From: Symbiodinium natans | Lineage: Eukaryota > Sar > Dinophyceae > Suessiales > Symbiodiniaceae | Assembly: GCA_905221605.1 (NCBI GenBank) | Contig: CAJNDS010002535.1 | Span: 1,092,001-1,152,000, forward strand | Direction: 5' to 3' | DNA: 60,000 nucleotides | Shown: in pieces, positions 1-8,815 of the stretch | Position numbering within the stretch: the stretch's first letter is position 1 | Layout: each line of letters opens with the position of its first letter | Translations under genes and position numbers: made by a program | The notes under the pieces: model-generated | What the model saw: the letters and a program-made list of their open reading frames with translations, nothing else | What the model was told of the DNA's origin: nothing | Database searches by the model: none

Positions 1-5
1 TTACG

Positions 6-31
6 GTGCCAGAAGCTAACTCTTCTGGCAC
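6..31. repeat. Perfect 10-bp hairpin
   Basis: GTGCCAGAAG at 6-15 is the exact reverse complement of CTTCTGGCAC at 22-31, with a 6-base loop. No T-tract or gene lies beside it, so I call it only an inverted repeat. It sits just outside the first telomere-like tract. Confidence 0.6.
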
Positions 32-159
32 TAAAGAGAGCATCTGCCTCCAACTGCTAGACTGTCGCTACTCAGTTGTCGGCTGCCGTCGCTAGAGGCT
101 CGGCGGGCTCGCTGCGGCCCGCTGCCTTGCCGGCAGCTAATCAGGGGCCTTGCTCGCAG

Positions 160-345
160 TTTAGGGTTTAGGGTTTAGGGTTTAGGGTTTAGGGTTTAGG
201 GTTTAGGGTTTAGGGTTTAGGGTTTAGGGTTTAGGGTTTAGGGTTTATTTAGGGTTTAGGGTTTAGGGTTTAGGGTTTAGGGTTTAGGGTTTAGGGTTTA
301 GGGTTTAGGGTTTAGGGTTTAGGGTTTAGGGTTTAGGGTTTAGGG
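160..345 (+). repeat. Interstitial TTTAGGG telomere-like tract 1
   Basis: About 26 head-to-tail TTTAGGG units with one interruption (TTTATTTAGGG near 246-252). TTTAGGG is the plant-type telomere repeat, also reported in dinoflagellates. A left chromosome end would read CCCTAAA on this strand. Here the G-rich strand points inward and unique sequence follows on both sides, so the tract is interstitial or marks a junction rather than a true chromosome end in this orientation. Confidence 0.9.
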
Positions 346-984
346 CGTCTCGCCGCGCCGCGGCAGTAGATGTCATGCAGAGATGGCGCCCCAACACACC
401 CAGGGGGTGTGAGGGGGCGGCCTTTGTCGTGGCGGCGTATATTGAAGTTGGAGCCACCACAACCAGAAAGGTTGGGTTGTTTTATTTTTCCCACCCCTGC
501 TCACCCAACTTTTCTCCTTTTAGGGTTTCCCACTTCCCACCCCCATACTTTGATCGGTTGGGCAGGAGGTTGCTGTGGCTGTGGACAGGAGGCACAGAGG
601 GTCAAGGGGCCGGGGTCAGGGGGGGATTGGGCGAGGGGGGTCACCCATTTGGGGGCAGGACGGGGGCGGCCAGAAGGGAGAAAGGCCAAAAAAAAACCTT
701 TTTTGGGCTCTGGGGGGGGTACCTACCAGGGAAAAACACCACCGAAGGCTTTTGCCACAGGCTTTAGGGTATTCTCATCAAGAGGAGGATCATGCCCCTT
801 GTAAATAGAAGGCACCACTTGAATGGTCCTAAAGCAAGGCTCAGCCCTAGGGGCTGTATTCGACCACTCTCCAATGTCACCACCCATTGTCCATCCAGTC
901 AAGGTGTATCTCGCTGCCGGGTATAATTCTGGGTCCAGGCACCCTAGTATAGGGTGGGTACGGCCTAAGCAGGCCGGGTGGGAA
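346..984. other. Spacer between telomere-like tracts, no gene seen
   Basis: A G-rich stretch of about 640 bp. Open frames of up to 144 codons overlap one another in several frames and show no domain, so none is called. Single TTTAGGG-like hexamers occur near 520 and 762. Nothing else is recognisable. Confidence 0.5.
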
Positions 985-1110
985 TTTAGGGTTTAAGGTT
1001 TAGGGTTTAGGGTTTAGGGTTTAGGGTTTAAAGTTTAGGGTTTAGGGTTTAGGGTTTAGGGTTTAGGGTTTAGGGTTTAGGGTTTAGGGTTTAGGGTTTA
1101 GGGTTTAGGG
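985..1110 (+). repeat. Interstitial TTTAGGG telomere-like tract 2
   Basis: About 18 units in the same orientation as tract 1. The left edge is degenerate (TTTAAGG, TTTAAAG variants) and the right part is perfect. The more decayed edge is what an old interstitial tract would show. Confidence 0.88.
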
Positions 1111-1256
1111 TGTGTCAGGGGAGGGCGCGCGGTCGGGTGTGAAACGGCCCGGGCCGCGCGCTATACCCCCCAAGATCCAGCAACGCGCGGTAGTTTCTGA
1201 AAGGGGGGGGGGCTCCCATAGCAATTCCAGCAGGAGTGACCTGAACCGTTTGCTCG

Positions 1257-2660
1257 TGGATTGCATGCTGTGAATTGAAATAGGAATCCTATTCGTTCGA
1301 ATAGGGTTCCTATCAAACTTAATTAATAGGGTTCATAGGGTTCGTTTGAATTTAATAGGAGTCTTATTAAAATGATTGGAAACGCTTCAAAATGCATGAG
1401 AAATTCAATAGGAACCCTGCTCAAATTAACAAGAAACCTATAAAAAATTATAGGGATCTTATTAAATTTGTAGGAGCCTTGCTAAAATAAGTAGGCGCAC
1501 TTTATTGGAATCCTAGAAACAACAATAGGAATCCTCTATTTAAGCCCATAGAAACCCTAGTTAGTTTAAATTAATCGGAGCCGTAAAGTCAATAGGAAGC
1601 CTCTTGAAATGATTAGGAGGCCAATCACAAATAAATGAAACTCCTAGTACAAATTCATTAAACTGAAGAGGAACCCTACGAGAAGTCATGGGAACCAATC
1701 GGACTCCCATAAAAATGATGTGAACCTTTAGAAAAATAGGAATCCTACTAAAATGAACATGAGCCTAAACCAATAGGAATCCCTTTAAAATGAGTGAGAT
1801 CCCTACTAACATTAGTGCGAACCCCATTAGCATGAATAAGAATCTTATTAAAATTGAGAGGAATCTTACTTATTGCATGAATAGGAGCCTTATTCACATA
1901 ATTAGGAACCCTATGAAACTTTATTGGAATCTTATGAAAATAAATACGAATCCTCTATTGAAGTATCGGAACCGGATAAAGTTAATAGGAAGGAAGCCTA
2001 TTAAAATGAATAGGAACCCTTAACAAATTTAAAAAAAAAGGCTTACAATTCACAAGAATCCGATTAACACGAGAAGGAATCTTACTACAATTAATAGGAA
2101 CCAATCAATCAATAGGCCTCAAAAACCATCAGAATCCTTTAACAAGAACTAATAGGGATCCTACTTAACTAATATGAGCCTAACCCAAGAGGAATCCTTT
2201 CAAATTACTGAGAACCGATCAAAATTAATGCGAATCCCAGTATCATGAAGAAGAACCCTGTTTAAATTGATAGGAACCTTATTAAATTGGCGGGAGCCTT
2301 ATTGACATAATTACTGTGGGAACCCGATGAAACTTTATAAGAACGACATTGTCGTTGGTTTATGCCTTTACCTAAAATAACTTTGATTTGTTTTGCGTGT
2401 TCTTTGCTCTTCAGAAAGGTCATCATCGCTATTTGCAGTCGAAGAAGCCTTTGGAAATTAAATACTTTGATTTACGACAATGCGGCTTAGCTTAGAATCC
2501 TCTATTGAGGTCATAGAAACCCTATTAAAATTGATCGGCGCCGGACAAAAGATAACAGGAAGCTATGAAATAAATAGGAACCCCCAACAAACTAGAACAA
2601 ACCCGGTTCTGATTGATAGGAATCCTATTTAAAATGAGAAGGAATCTTATTAAATGCACC
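1257..2660. repeat. AT-rich degenerate short tandem array
   Basis: Roughly 1.4 kb of loosely repeated units of about 24 bp built on AATAGGAAYCCTATTAAAA and its permutations (for example near 1285, 1405, 1850, 1990 and 2100). Units contain the self-complementary core GGAATCC or GGGTTCC next to TATT/AATA. Short open frames here only translate the repeat. A distinct 136-bp insert at 2347-2482 interrupts the array. No gene is supported. Confidence 0.65.
2347..2482. repeat. Small insert with 9-bp inverted ends (MITE-like?)
   Basis: The insert starts with CATTGTCGT (2347-2355) and ends with its exact reverse complement ACGACAATG (2474-2482). Its interior differs in composition from the AT-rich repeats on both sides, which lack this sequence. 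No clear target duplication is visible, so a non-autonomous transposon is only a suggestion. Confidence 0.3.
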
Positions 2661-2689
2661 AAATTCATGCAGAACATTGGATGTTTGAA

Positions 2690-3055
2690 GCATGGAGCCG
2701 AAAAATATCGGCAAAAACAATGTTTCCTAAAAAACCATGGCTTTCACACCATGTGGCTGGGAGTACGAAATTCATGGATAACATTGGTTGAACCGATGTG
2801 TTTCAGCTCCATCTTTCAAAAACATCGGTCAAACCAATGTTATCCATGAATTTCGTGCTCCCAGCCACATGGTTGGAAAAACATGGTATATTTTGAAAAC
2901 ATTGGTTTTTCCGATGTTGTTTCGGCTCCACGCACCAATGTTGTGCATAAATTTCGTGATCCCAGCCACATGGTTTGAAAACCATGGATTCTTTGGAAAA
3001 CATTGGTTTTACCAATGTTTTTGAAGGAAGGAGCTGACAAAACATTGGCAAAACC
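2690..3055. repeat. Inverted-repeat cluster with 40-bp stem
   Basis: Arm 2750-2789 and arm 2832-2871 are reverse complements over 40 bases with a single mismatch, separated by 42 bases. A third, diverged copy of the second arm lies at about 2936-2980, and further AACATTGGTT/AACCAATGTT pairs occur to 3055. All short frames here (both strands) are translations of the repeat. A transcript would fold into a long hairpin. Confidence 0.75.
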
Positions 3056-3189
3056 AATTGGACACTATCTTTTTTATTCCCTCGTCGTTCATGTGACCAG
3101 AATACCGAAACTCGAAGCCGTCGAGAAAAAACAACAAAAAAAACGTGCAGCCGGGTGACCTCGCAAGAGCAAACATGGTAGGTACATGG

Positions 3190-3194
3190 GGGGG
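3190..3194. repeat. Target-site duplication, left copy
   Basis: GGGGG directly abuts the LTR start at 3195 and is repeated at 12301-12305 directly after the other LTR. Five bases is the usual Ty1/copia duplication. The site lies in a longer G run, so the exact length is ambiguous. Confidence 0.7.
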
Positions 3195-3317
3195 TGAACG
3201 GAGTTTAAGGCAGAACTAACACTGCAGGTGCAATCACTTTTGACGGCTTGAGCCAATGTCGCATGTGTATGCTCACTCATTGTGAAACATGTTGTGTGAC
3301 ACCTACAAATCTAAACA
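3195..3317 (-). repeat. 3' LTR of the copia element
   Basis: A 123-bp direct repeat of 12178-12300 with TG...CA ends. The only difference between the two is at 3266 (T) versus 12249 (C). At 123 bp it is a very short LTR. On the sense strand it contains TTGGCTCAAG (3247-3256), identical to the last ten bases of the dinoflagellate spliced leader. Confidence 0.95.
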
Positions 3318-3325
3318 CCCCTCCT
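3318..3325 (-). promoter_or_regulatory. Polypurine tract
   Basis: On the sense (minus) strand AGGAGGGG lies directly before the 3' LTR. This is the expected position and composition of the plus-strand DNA synthesis primer of an LTR element. Confidence 0.8.
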
Positions 3326-3354
3326 AAGCCAGGTGGTCATTTGACCCATTGGCT

Positions 3355-6300
3355 TCACACGAGCCGTTTGGCTGCTCCGGCTCGTCCAACATGAAAACGC
3401 AATCCCATGTTCTTGAGGTGTTTGAGCATTGCCACTTCGGGCATTGGTTTGGTGCAGATGTCGGAGTAGTTCTTCTCCGTGCCTACACGCTCTAGCTCCA
3501 GAGCTCGCGTGGCGACTTTCTCTTGCACCCACAAGTATCTTGTTTGCACGTGGCGTGCTTGACCCAGGCCCTGGCGCTGGGTAGTGCCTCGGGCCGCCGA
3601 GGAATCAGATCGAATCCGCAGACTGACCTTTAATCCCCAGTCTTCTAGCATCGCCTGTAGCGACAGACCTATTGACCCTGCTCGAACTATAGCGTAAAAC
3701 TCGCTCTCTCCACTCGAGAGGGAGATCGTGCTTTGCACGTTGCTTGAGTGTTTCACGCAGTGCGATCCAAGCATTGTCACCAGTCCCGTGGTTGACCTCC
3801 GCGTGATGAGGCAACCAGCGTGGTCTGAGTCGCAGTACATCACAATCTCTTTGCTGAACCGTTGCGGGTGGTACTCGTAGATCAGCCGTGGATTTCCGCG
3901 TAAGTAGCGGACAAGCCTCTTCAGATCGGCCCATGCCCACTCTGTGGGTTCTTTCATATGCCGCGCTAAGCTCTTCGTAGCCTCGGCAATGTCTGGACGG
4001 TCCTGCGCAAGGAACGCTGCCCTCATCGTATGAGACCGATATGCTTTCTGAAGTTCGGCATTCAACGGCTGCGCTTCAAGCATCGCCTTCAGGTCACTTC
4101 CCTTTTTCTTTTCTGCTGGCGTTTTGGCCGCCTTCGCAGACTCCAGTCCAAGGTCGCGCACTAGGGCTTCCGCGTGCCTTGGATCCGCTTCGTACGTAAC
4201 AGTTCCTGTCTGGCTGTCATAGCTCACGACCCGGTTCAGGACAGTCATGCTATCCTTTTCACACTCAGGTCCTATGTGGCCATCACACTTGAACTCGTAC
4301 TCTTCAGACAGTACTTTGTCTACAAAGCGATGTCCATCTTCGTCTGCCAAGACTAGGAAATCGTCCCCATGCACCAATAATCTCACGTCGGCTTCGGCAT
4401 GATAAAAGGTACACGGATATGCTTTTCCCACGACAAACCCGTGCTTGCGTAACAGGCTTGTGTACGATCTCTGCCATACAGCTGAGGCATCACGGGTGCC
4501 ATACATGGTCCGTTTCAACAGACCACAAAAGCCGGGAGCTTCATCTCCCTCGGGAAGTGTGACAAACACACGTCGTTCTGCTTTTCCATAGAAGTGTGCA
4601 CGTGATATGTCTGTCAGCTTCAGCGTGAGCTTCTTTCCGCCCTTTGACCTCTTGAGTGTCGTCAGCAGACTGCATAGGATCTTCAATCCTTCCAGAGGTG
4701 GCATTGAGGAAAACAGCGCGTAGTCTGGTATCAACGCCGCTTGTCCCTGTGACTTGACCTCGCGGACTACCAAACGACTGCGGTAGTTTTCCCGAACATC
4801 ATCCCCTTTGTTGCGGTCTACCCACTTCAAGGTTATGGGCGGACGACCTGTTTCGTCCCAACACACGCTCTCTTCGACTTTCTCGTACACACCTTGCTTT
4901 TTCACCCAAGCAAGTTCTGACGCTCTTGCTTCCGCAACCTTTCTGGCATCAAGTTGTGCCCCTGTGTTTGCGTCTATGACGGGCTCGCTTACGTGAAGCT
5001 GCCCTGCCTTGGGTAAGGTGTCATGGAGATACTCTTCGAGCGGTGGCTCCTCGTGTGGGTCAGGTCCACCCACATGGCCCACCTCCTTCATTTCTCCATC
5101 CAGAACCAGTTGTGCTCGCACTCCTGCCAGTAGTGCTCTTTCAAGCTTCGGAGGATACTCGGCCTTGGCCGTCACGATCCCCTCCTTGAAGCTTAGCGTT
5201 CGGTTCCACACCTTCGCATTGCCCTTGCATAGCTTTTCCAGCGCTGTTGCAACCGTCGCCGAATTAGTAATCCAGCGGGTTCGCTTCTTGCCGGATTGGC
5301 CTGCAATCATTTTTCCACTTTCGTCAACTTTCCACTTGCACATTGGGCCTTCAACCAAGTACGAACCCATCCTTTGAGCAAGTTCATGCTCCCAGGACTT
5401 AGTTCCCCTTGGGCACTCATAGAGGAAGTAGTTTCCGGCTTCCTTCTGTGCCTCGAAGGCCTCAAAGCAAAGCCCCAGTTGAGATCGGGCCTTCCTCAAA
5501 TTTCCGCGTCTGGTCTCGACTCCAATCTTGTTGGTCATGTCGAAAGCACGTTGTACTGACTGGAAGGGTCCAGTGGGCAGCTTGCCCACCAGAAGCTTTG
5601 GCTTCACTTGTTCCAGCTTTTCGAAGAAACGCAAATGCTCGGCCTGAGCGAACATCGGCGGCTCTTGGTCCATTGGCAAGATAATGCCTTCATTCACCAT
5701 GCTCCAGGGCACAGCTGAATTGCCATTACCTCCCAACTGTAGAACCATAGAGTTTATGGCCTTCGCTTCGGTCGGGCTGCACTTGAGCCCCTTTTGTTCG
5801 AACATCCGCGTAATCAGGTTCATTCGCACTTCCTCGTTGGCTGGCGGCGGATTCGCCGTTGCTGTGTCGTACATTTCTGCATCTGCTCGTGCTTGTTGGT
5901 GTGAGTGGTCCAGGCCGGGTCCTGCAGAGCCACTTGCTCCCCCTTGCACGTGTACTCCAATGACCTCGACATCTGGACCATCGGTAGCCCTCGTGCTGGG
6001 CTCTTCCCGGTAAAGGTCCTCGACGGCGCGCTTCCGCTGTTTCGGCTCGGCGCGGTCCTCGACCTCCATTGGTCTGGACAAAGGTGCGCCTGCCGCTTCC
6101 TCTGCTGCAACATCCATTGCGTCGGGGGCAGGTCTTCCTTCCAGCGCGGGTTGGTCTCTTTTGACCCGCTTTCCGTAGTCCTTTTCAACTCGCTCTTGGG
6201 CCCTTTTCACTCTTTCTTTTCCCTCGTCGGTTTCTTGCAGTCTTCTCTGCACTCTCATCCTGCACTCGTCATTGCGCGCTCGCTGCGGGAGACCCATCAG

Positions 6301-7518
6301 CTGCGCATCGCATCCCGGACACTGAGGCGTGTAGCCGTACAGCTCAATGTCGGACTTCATGACGCACAGGTTGCGTGCCTTGAAGTCTCGGTGTTGTGGC
6401 GCGGGTTGTTCGCCTTCGAGAGCGGGCATACCGACTCGGTTGGGCGACGCTCGCTCTTGTGGACCGGACATCCTCCAAGGCAATCCGCGTAGCACTTCGA
6501 AACCTTCAACAGGCCATTTCTCATCCTCGGGCCTCCTGTGCAAGGAGTGGCCCCGGGATATACCCTCGGACGTCATGATCAGCAAGTCTGCGTTCCTCGA
6601 CGCAGTTCCGACGTAACGTCCCATGCAAACTCTTGCATCTAGGCTTCCTCGCTTGTGTCTCGAACCAACTGGCTTGAACATCACCTGTTCGCCAAAGACA
6701 ATGGTAGGTCGCCTCCACGGTCGGCCCAGCGTCCTTTCGTAAGCTGACTTCCCGTCTTCGCCAATGCGAAAACGTGTCATCAAGAACGCTGCATGCCTCG
6801 CGATCCAGGCGAGAATCGGGTGGTCCACGCCCACCTCGATCTTAAGCTTTGTCTCCAGCTCCGACAGGATAGCTCGGACCATTCGCTTCACCTCTCTCAC
6901 TGCGGCCTCGGCTATGCCGTTCGATGGCGCATTCTCGTGTTCCGTACTTGTAGGACTCTCTCTCAAGTCGAACACTACATTTTGGACTTCTTCGGAGGCC
7001 TTGAGTTTGAGCGCACGGAGGGCGTGTTCATTATCTGAGAATAAACACATCCTCTTCCATCCGGCCTCGCGTATCACGCTGGCCAACCACGTGACGTTGT
7101 ACGCATGCGTGCCTTTCTCGGGCAACGAGGTTGCCCAAGTGCGCTGCGTTTTGTCGCACCGAACCACCAGGCGCGGCATCACGTCGTCTTCCTGCTTTTC
7201 TTTGCCCAGGAAGAAGTAGTCCATGTGTAGCGTCGGCAAAGATGTCTCAAGTTCGGCTCTCCGAATCCGGTAATGTGGATTCACCATCTTTCGCGCTCTC
7301 TGGCAGTGGACGCACCAGGAACGGTGCACCGCGTGCCCCGAGGCTTCGTGCTGTGCGATCTGGTCAGCCGTTGGCTGGTCTGGGCTCTTCGGCACTATCG
7401 CCCTCTGTTGTTCTTCGCCTGGAGCCTCCGGCTCCTCGGCAAAGCGGTCGTCTTCAGTGCCTCCTTTTTCCTCGCTTGGCTGCTGCTGCTGTTGTTGCTG
7501 TTGTGCTGCTGCTGGCAC
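3355..7518 (-). CDS. Copia Pol: integrase, reverse transcriptase, RNase H
   Basis: An open frame of 1387 codons after a GTG, so the upstream boundary is not a true start; the frame stays open up to a TGA at 7654-7656. Residues 1-45 are a Q-rich linker. An integrase zinc motif (H57, H62/H65, C69-x2-C72) precedes the catalytic triad D100 (HMDYF), D162 (FSDNE) and E204 (SNGIAE), spaced D-x41-E. A linker with C400-x2-C403 and C419 follows. The RT has D970 (LKLTDISRAHFYG) and VHGDDF (D1052, D1053), where most copia elements have YVDD. RNase H has D1230 (YCDSDHAG), E1271 (SSGESEF), D1305 and H1323, then a SDICTKPM tail like the copia ADIFTKPL. All catalytic residues are present, so this part looks competent. 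The stop at 3355 lies 38 bases before the LTR. Confidence 0.95.
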   Translation of the reverse strand: MPAAAQQQQQQQQPSEEKGGTEDDRFAEEPEAPGEEQQRAIVPKSPDQPTADQIAQHEASGHAVHRSWCVHCQRARKMVNPHYRIRRAELETSLPTLHMDYFFLGKEKQEDDVMPRLVVRCDKTQRTWATSLPEKGTHAYNVTWLASVIREAGWKRMCLFSDNEHALRALKLKASEEVQNVVFDLRESPTSTEHENAPSNGIAEAAVREVKRMVRAILSELETKLKIEVGVDHPILAWIARHAAFLMTRFRIGEDGKSAYERTLGRPWRRPTIVFGEQVMFKPVGSRHKRGSLDARVCMGRYVGTASRNADLLIMTSEGISRGHSLHRRPEDEKWPVEGFEVLRGLPWRMSGPQERASPNRVGMPALEGEQPAPQHRDFKARNLCVMKSDIELYGYTPQCPGCDAQLMGLPQRARNDECRMRVQRRLQETDEGKERVKRAQERVEKDYGKRVKRDQPALEGRPAPDAMDVAAEEAAGAPLSRPMEVEDRAEPKQRKRAVEDLYREEPSTRATDGPDVEVIGVHVQGGASGSAGPGLDHSHQQARADAEMYDTATANPPPANEEVRMNLITRMFEQKGLKCSPTEAKAINSMVLQLGGNGNSAVPWSMVNEGIILPMDQEPPMFAQAEHLRFFEKLEQVKPKLLVGKLPTGPFQSVQRAFDMTNKIGVETRRGNLRKARSQLGLCFEAFEAQKEAGNYFLYECPRGTKSWEHELAQRMGSYLVEGPMCKWKVDESGKMIAGQSGKKRTRWITNSATVATALEKLCKGNAKVWNRTLSFKEGIVTAKAEYPPKLERALLAGVRAQLVLDGEMKEVGHVGGPDPHEEPPLEEYLHDTLPKAGQLHVSEPVIDANTGAQLDARKVAEARASELAWVKKQGVYEKVEESVCWDETGRPPITLKWVDRNKGDDVRENYRSRLVVREVKSQGQAALIPDYALFSSMPPLEGLKILCSLLTTLKRSKGGKKLTLKLTDISRAHFYGKAERRVFVTLPEGDEAPGFCGLLKRTMYGTRDASAVWQRSYTSLLRKHGFVVGKAYPCTFYHAEADVRLLVHGDDFLVLADEDGHRFVDKVLSEEYEFKCDGHIGPECEKDSMTVLNRVVSYDSQTGTVTYEADPRHAEALVRDLGLESAKAAKTPAEKKKGSDLKAMLEAQPLNAELQKAYRSHTMRAAFLAQDRPDIAEATKSLARHMKEPTEWAWADLKRLVRYLRGNPRLIYEYHPQRFSKEIVMYCDSDHAGCLITRRSTTGLVTMLGSHCVKHSSNVQSTISLSSGESEFYAIVRAGSIGLSLQAMLEDWGLKVSLRIRSDSSAARGTTQRQGLGQARHVQTRYLWVQEKVATRALELERVGTEKNYSDICTKPMPEVAMLKHLKNMGLRFHVGRAGAAKRLV

Positions 7519-7850
7519 TTGTATGCTTGCGCTTGCTCCTTGTTGTGTCGTTTTCCTCTCTTTCTTCTCTCGCTCTCTCTCTCTTTCTTCTTGTCTTCCT
7601 TGGCTAACACCTTGAGCGTTGCCTTTCCGGCGGCTTTCCTTTTTGCCGCTTCCTCAACCATCTCAGCCTCTTCGTCTAGGGGTGAAACGCTAAGCCCGTT
7701 GGGCCTTACACCGTCTACGGACGCCCCGTGAAACCCAGGCCGTCTTGGCCCTTGCTTCCGCCCTTCACTCCTTTCTTCTCGTCTTGCAGAGGAAACACGT
7801 AGATGCGGTTCTTCACTTGCATCTTGGCTCCGACACCCTTGTGCTTCCAA
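7395..7850 (-). CDS. Protease-integrase linker segment in a separate frame
   Basis: The protease frame stops at a TAG (7715-7717) and the integrase frame is closed upstream by a TGA (7654-7656). The only open frame bridging them is this one. Its middle, about 7745-7520, reads as a charged linker (LDEEAEMVEEAAKRK, then ERESERRKRGKRHN) of the same style as the rest of the polyprotein, ending at the CAG/CAA run shared with the integrase frame. Outside that middle part it is probably a shadow. I infer that two shifts, near 7745 and near 7500-7520, separate it from its neighbours. Confidence 0.45.
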   Translation of the reverse strand: MEAQGCRSQDASEEPHLRVSSARREERSEGRKQGPRRPGFHGASVDGVRPNGLSVSPLDEEAEMVEEAAKRKAAGKATLKVLAKEDKKKERESERRKRGKRHNKEQAQAYKCQQQHNSNNSSSSQARKKEALKTTALPRSRRLQAKNNRGR

Positions 7851-8815
7851 GCCAACTGGCGCAACGCCTCGTCGGCCTCCTTAGCGAAAGCAGTTCCTTT
7901 TGGGACCAGCAAGCCTCCTGTTCCGTGCAGAAACGCAAAATGCGTCTTGCACGCCTGTGCTCCTGACAGGAGTATGCGGTGGACCCCGGCGCCTCGGCCG
8001 GTGATCGTGGCCCCACGGCCTCCCGACAAAGTGCCGGTGACCTCGGCTTTTCCTTGGTCTTTCAGCGCCTCACCTGACGCCGTCTTGTAGCGGACGCCGT
8101 TGTCCTTTGGCTGCGTCACGTACTTCTCAGGCAGAACGGTCACGGCCGCTCCCGTGTCAAAGTTGACCTCGACGCTAGCCACGCCTGGCGAAGCGCCCAG
8201 GCTGGCAGCATCCACGGTCTCGAAGCTGTGCACCGATTGGCGCACGCCTCCTTCGCCCGGGTCCTCCGGGTCTTCTCCTCTTGGGTCGCGGCGGTCGTCG
8301 TGGTCTTCACAGTGCACAGTCTCTTCGTCGTCGTCTTCGCTTTTCTTGACCTTCTTCTTTCCTTTGTGCTCTGGATCCCAGGTCGACCCAAGCTTCCTCT
8401 TCAGCTTGTTGCGCCTTTGGTTTCTCTTTTGGTTCCTCTTCTTCTTCTGCTCGGCCGCAATCGACGGGTCCGCCGAGTAGCGCCCGGTCGCCTTCGGCCT
8501 TTCCTGCTTTTCGAGCTCCTTCCGGTAGAGCTCCTCCTCGTCGTCGGCATCCACGCGGTGGCTCGTCCTTTCGGCTTTCGTGAGGGGGTGGTAGTCCTTT
8601 CGCCGCTCGGGCTTGGCCTCCGTCCCATCGCTGTGGATAACCTCCGTGTCGATGCCGTCGACCTCTTCCTTCTGGTTGTCGCGGAAGTCGCCCTTTTTCA
8701 TTTTTCTCGTCGTGTCGGGCGTGCCACTTCTTGTCGGCCTCGATCCTCTCCTTTGCTCTTTCGCCCACACCGCTGCGTCTGTGCTCTTGCGCTCTCCTTC
8801 GTCCCTTTTCCGCAC
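7715..8815 (-). CDS. Copia aspartic protease segment
   Basis: Residues near 216-232 read VEVNFDTGAAVTVLPEK. This has the D-T-G-A active site (D220) of retropepsins, and HRILLSGAQ further on fits the hydrophobic second motif. Upstream it is strongly charged (DDEEELYRKELEKQERPK). The frame overlaps the Gag frame by about 500 bases. The sensible reading switches from Gag to this frame near 8680-8710, where the sense strand has two A runs (AAAAATGAAAAAGGG); this needs a +1 shift. So the true N-terminus is in the Gag frame, not at 8815. It ends in TAG after GFTGRP. Confidence 0.85.
   Translation of the reverse strand: MRKRDEGERKSTDAAVWAKEQRRGSRPTRSGTPDTTRKMKKGDFRDNQKEEVDGIDTEVIHSDGTEAKPERRKDYHPLTKAERTSHRVDADDEEELYRKELEKQERPKATGRYSADPSIAAEQKKKRNQKRNQRRNKLKRKLGSTWDPEHKGKKKVKKSEDDDEETVHCEDHDDRRDPRGEDPEDPGEGGVRQSVHSFETVDAASLGASPGVASVEVNFDTGAAVTVLPEKYVTQPKDNGVRYKTASGEALKDQGKAEVTGTLSGGRGATITGRGAGVHRILLSGAQACKTHFAFLHGTGGLLVPKGTAFAKEADEALRQLAWKHKGVGAKMQVKNRIYVFPLQDEKKGVKGGSKGQDGLGFTGRP

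Noticed and set aside
160-345. True chromosome end
   Set aside because: The orientation is opposite to a left telomere, and unique sequence precedes the tract at 1-159.
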